NCBI GenBank assembly: GCA_000226015.1 | Contig: JH152716.1 | Location: 88,561-121,378, forward strand | From: Mnemiopsis leidyi | Lineage: Eukaryota > Ctenophora > Tentaculata > Lobata > Bolinopsidae | Reading direction: 5' to 3' | DNA: 32,818 nucleotides | Part shown: piece by piece, positions 30,291 through 32,818 of the stretch | Position numbering within the stretch: the first letter of the stretch is position 1 | How the letters are laid out: every line of letters begins with the position of its first letter | The notes under the pieces: model-generated | The model's input: only the letters and a program-made list of their open reading frames with translations | What the model was told of the DNA's origin: nothing | Database searches by the model: none | Position numbers and translations under genes: made by a program

Positions 30291-31502
30291 GTCAGTGTTT
30301 GTTCCTTCGTAGATTTCCATTTGTTTGTTTGTACTAGCGTAAAGTTCTGTTTCACCAATGTATGTTTAAAACTATTAGGTTACGTAAAGGCTCCCGAGCA
30401 GGCTCTTAACGCCATTTGGCTGTTTGCCAAGCGCTAATTGTGTTGTTTTGAACACACTGCTACAACGATTACCCTGGGAAAGTCTTTTTATGACTTAATG
30501 AGCGCTGGCATCCAGAGTTGACAGGGGATTAACAAAGATTATACTAATCTCGACAAAAGATTAACTTTTTCCTCCCTAAAAAGCTCAAACCTCTATGAAA
30601 AACATGCACCGGATAGGATCGAAGCCTTGGGCGAGGCTTGCTTGTTTGATTCGAGAAATAAATCGATTTGAAAGTATGGTGGAAAAATATTATTCTGGCC
30701 TATGTACTATATAGGTATCAAACGTTTCGATAGATTTATTAGCTGTTGATATTTATATCATCAGCTAATGAACTGTTGATATTATATCGGGGCAATACTG
30801 AACAAATTGACCCTTATGTCGCGTGCACGGCAAAACTATAGGAGTTGGAAACTCCCGAACTGGATTGTCATTTCTCCTTTTGGACCCCTTTTGAAAATAT
30901 TTTGATCTTTTTTGTTTGTTCAGATTAGCTCCCTATAAATTTTAGCCAGGGCATTTCTGAACATTTGATTTTACTAAGGTTAATCGAAATTTCCTGCAAA
31001 AAATGTTTAGGAATCAAAGCATTTAATATCCAAACGGTTTTGGGCCATAAATTTTAAATCTGGAGATGTTAGGGTGGCTTGATCAGATTTGCCACCAAAA
31101 ATTTAGGGAAAATTTCTTCGAGAATTTGAAGAACTTTCGCCTGGATATTTGTTCTTATGTCATAATACAGCTTTCCAGAAAATCTGCTCCAGCTGTTATA
31201 ACAAATATGTTCTGATTTGCCTCAAAAATCTTTGACCAATGATATCTATGAAAGGAACTTTAAAATTCCCGTTTCAATTAAATATCGCGCAAAGCTTGTA
31301 ATGATCTAAGCGGTAACTCATTACCTTAGGACCTTGTTACAACTAGTGTAACTACTGATGTAGCTTTATACACTCTCCTGTGTATTATATTTTGCAGTTT
31401 TATTTGGTTGGATTGTTGGGCTGAACCCCTGGCTAGATCAATAGTAATGTACAAAACAACTCCGCGGATAGTCAGACTTTTTATGCAAAACAAATAGATG
31501 TA
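30291..31502. other. region after the last PCCA exon, no further PCCA exon found
   Basis: I looked for continuation of the biotin carboxylase (for example VECRVYAEDP-type motifs) and the biotin domain and found none on the + strand. A 30-bp hairpin lies at 30739-30768 (TTAGCTGTTGATAT, TT loop, complementary arm with one mismatch). A - strand AATAAA at 31399-31404 could serve the convergent gene. Confidence 0.6.
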
Positions 31503-32627
31503 TCACCAAGTTATTTTACCTCGTTCTAGACAGGCAGGAGTTTTGGAGTAGGTAAAGTAACTCCCGCCATAGCAGGTTATAGATTTGTCTCCTACAGCTA
31601 GTTGGTCTGCAGGGCAACTCAATGTAACATCCAGGACTTTTCCAGTAGGAACAGGGAAAGTTTCTGTGACTGACAGACCGGAATCGAAATATTCTGGGAG
31701 TTGCTCGCAGTTTCCTTAAAGATTTTACCTTTTCAGACCAAAGCAAAACTTACAGATTTAGTTGAATTTCAAGAAAGTTCGCATAGAATTAACTTAAGAT
31801 TAAGATCTATTGGTGTGAAACGTAATTGAAATTAGTACAACACACCATTCCAAGATGTTCTCCTACCTTTACTCAAAGACTTTATATAATCGGTGGCCAA
31901 GTCATCAGGCCTAAAATTAATCATGGAAGAACCTTCAGACCACAATCTGGTGCAGTCTTCGCCGATTTCCGCGTAAACCATGTTTAGAACCTCTACTCCG
32001 TTACAGAGAATAGTGAGAGCTTCTTTTGTTCTGCTGATTGTCCACACCTTGTTGACTTGACACTTCCACTGGCATGTGTGGTGGGAATTTTGGATAATAT
32101 CCACATGAAGGGATAGAAAATCGTCTCGGTCTATATTCAATGAGAATGATATCGATATTTCGAACAATTAGAATGACTATGTCAGATGTTCCGAGTTCAC
32201 CATTCGTCAAAATTTGCAGAGCGGTTGTTTCGAGATTATGATTTATATCCACATCTCTTGTCACTGTAGTCCAATCTGACAGTAATTCCCTCGTTAGTTG
32301 ACAAATAGTTTGTATTTCTACTGATTTGTTGCGATATAATGATATTACTTATCCGTGTTGGCTAACAAGATGTTTAGTTCTAGGTTACTGTTCAGAAATT
32401 CTATAAGTGGTCAAATTCTCATTTTAGTATCTTGCAATTATAACCTTGAGGTTCACATTTAGGATCAACGTTAAAAGTGTAGTGTGTCTCATTTTGACAT
32501 GTTATTGTCTCACTTCCCTGATTTACAAACCCATCTAGACATTTCACTGTTATCTGAACTCCTCTAGCTATTGGGAAAGTCGTCTCCGTTGTCAAATACA
32601 GCCAGGCTGGATTGAGTGAAGTACAGT
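31503..32627 (-). CDS. Sushi (CCP) domain protein with a central domain of unclear family; 5' partial, one exon frame-broken
   Basis: On the - strand, three exons are visible: 32627-32445, 32275-31867 and 31714-31503. The first and third each encode one sushi domain: DCTSLNPAWLYL...FPIARG..ITVKCLDGF...GS.TITCQN...KCEPQ, and NCEQLPEYF...FPVPTGKVLDVTLSCP...GDKSITCYGG...CL. The middle exon encodes a beta-rich segment with VWTISRTKEALTILCNGVEVLNMVY, resembling the farnesoic-acid-O-methyltransferase-like domain found in invertebrate extracellular proteins (tentative). All introns are phase 1, as usual for shuffled extracellular modules. The middle exon is 409 nt, one base out of frame; the frame breaks near 32150-32165. 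After the last sushi domain the frame reaches TGA at 31503-31505; an intron at gtaaaa (31519) is the alternative. The N-terminus lies outside the window. Probably secreted or on the cell surface. Confidence 0.65.
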
Positions 32628-32787
32628 CTGAAATTATAATGTTTGAGTTTTGCGTCAAAAATAAATGCTGGATTGAGTGAAGTACAGTCTGAAATTATAA
32701 TGTTTGAGTTTTGCGTCAAAAATAATTGCTGGATTGAGTGAAGTACAGTCTGAAATTATAATGTTTTAGTTCTGCGTCAAAAATTGA
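32606..32787 (-). repeat. 3 x 61-bp tandem array spanning the sushi exon's 3' splice site
   Basis: Three copies at 61-bp spacing each contain, on the - strand, about 39 intron bases, the acceptor aatttcag and the first 22 exon bases. Candidate exon starts are 32749, 32688 and 32627. Only 32627 joins the complete sushi exon; the upstream two would shift frame. The third copy is the most diverged. Confidence 0.95.
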
Positions 32788-32818
32788 TTTTTTCGACATT
32801 TTGTCAATAGTTTGATTA

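Noticed and set aside
30378-30437. Further PCCA exon reading [18 protein letters not shown]
   Set aside because: It does not match the expected continuation after TECITG and ends in a stop; it looks like a chance frame after intron read-through.

Overview
This is a stretch of animal nuclear genome. The evidence is GT-AG introns of about 40-960 bp in most genes, an optimal TACTAAC-type branch point (near 23688), AATAAA/ATTAAA poly(A) signals, class A GPCRs and sushi domains. The DNA is AT-rich outside exons and gene-dense: neighbouring genes lie about 0.4-1.1 kb apart and all but the last are on the + strand. The mix suggests an early-branching or otherwise compact invertebrate genome. I cannot name the species from the sequence.

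Layout, left to right: a TCAG microsatellite and the last two exons of a cyclophilin H gene (PPIH); two tandem, paralogous two-exon class A GPCR genes; an intronless ribokinase (RBKS); a 1.8-kb non-autonomous DNA transposon with terminal inverted repeats and dense subterminal repeats; an intronless DEDDy 3'-5' exonuclease with a C-terminal membrane anchor (EXD2-like); ATPAF2 (3 exons); a PECR-like short-chain dehydrogenase (6 exons); RAD54L (16 exons, with the start codon alone at the end of exon 1); EXOSC2/RRP4 (7 exons); mitochondrial ribosomal protein uL2m/MRPL2 (10 exons); the first half of propionyl-CoA carboxylase alpha (PCCA, 8 exons seen); and on the - strand a sushi-domain gene that converges on PCCA. 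I derived the exon structures by hand from splice signals, reading phase and remembered family sequences, and every exon junction keeps phase except one exon of the sushi gene.

Most genes are housekeeping: mitochondrial translation (uL2m), F1-ATPase assembly (ATPAF2), propionate/branched-chain catabolism (PCCA), RNA exosome (EXOSC2), homologous recombination (RAD54L) and splicing (PPIH). They share no obvious pathway, although several are mitochondrial.

The most unusual signal is structural. In three unrelated genes (uL2m, PCCA and the sushi gene) a 59-63 bp segment spanning a 3' splice site is tandemly duplicated or triplicated, so that two or three acceptors compete. In PCCA each copy also carries a donor-like site, making an 18-nt candidate microexon. 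A 22-bp minisatellite that begins inside the last codons of uL2m, and a tRNA-like sequence enclosed in a 126-bp foldback in a uL2m intron, add to the picture of local duplication at exon edges. PCCA stops at an intact donor with its second half absent from the remaining 2.5 kb.
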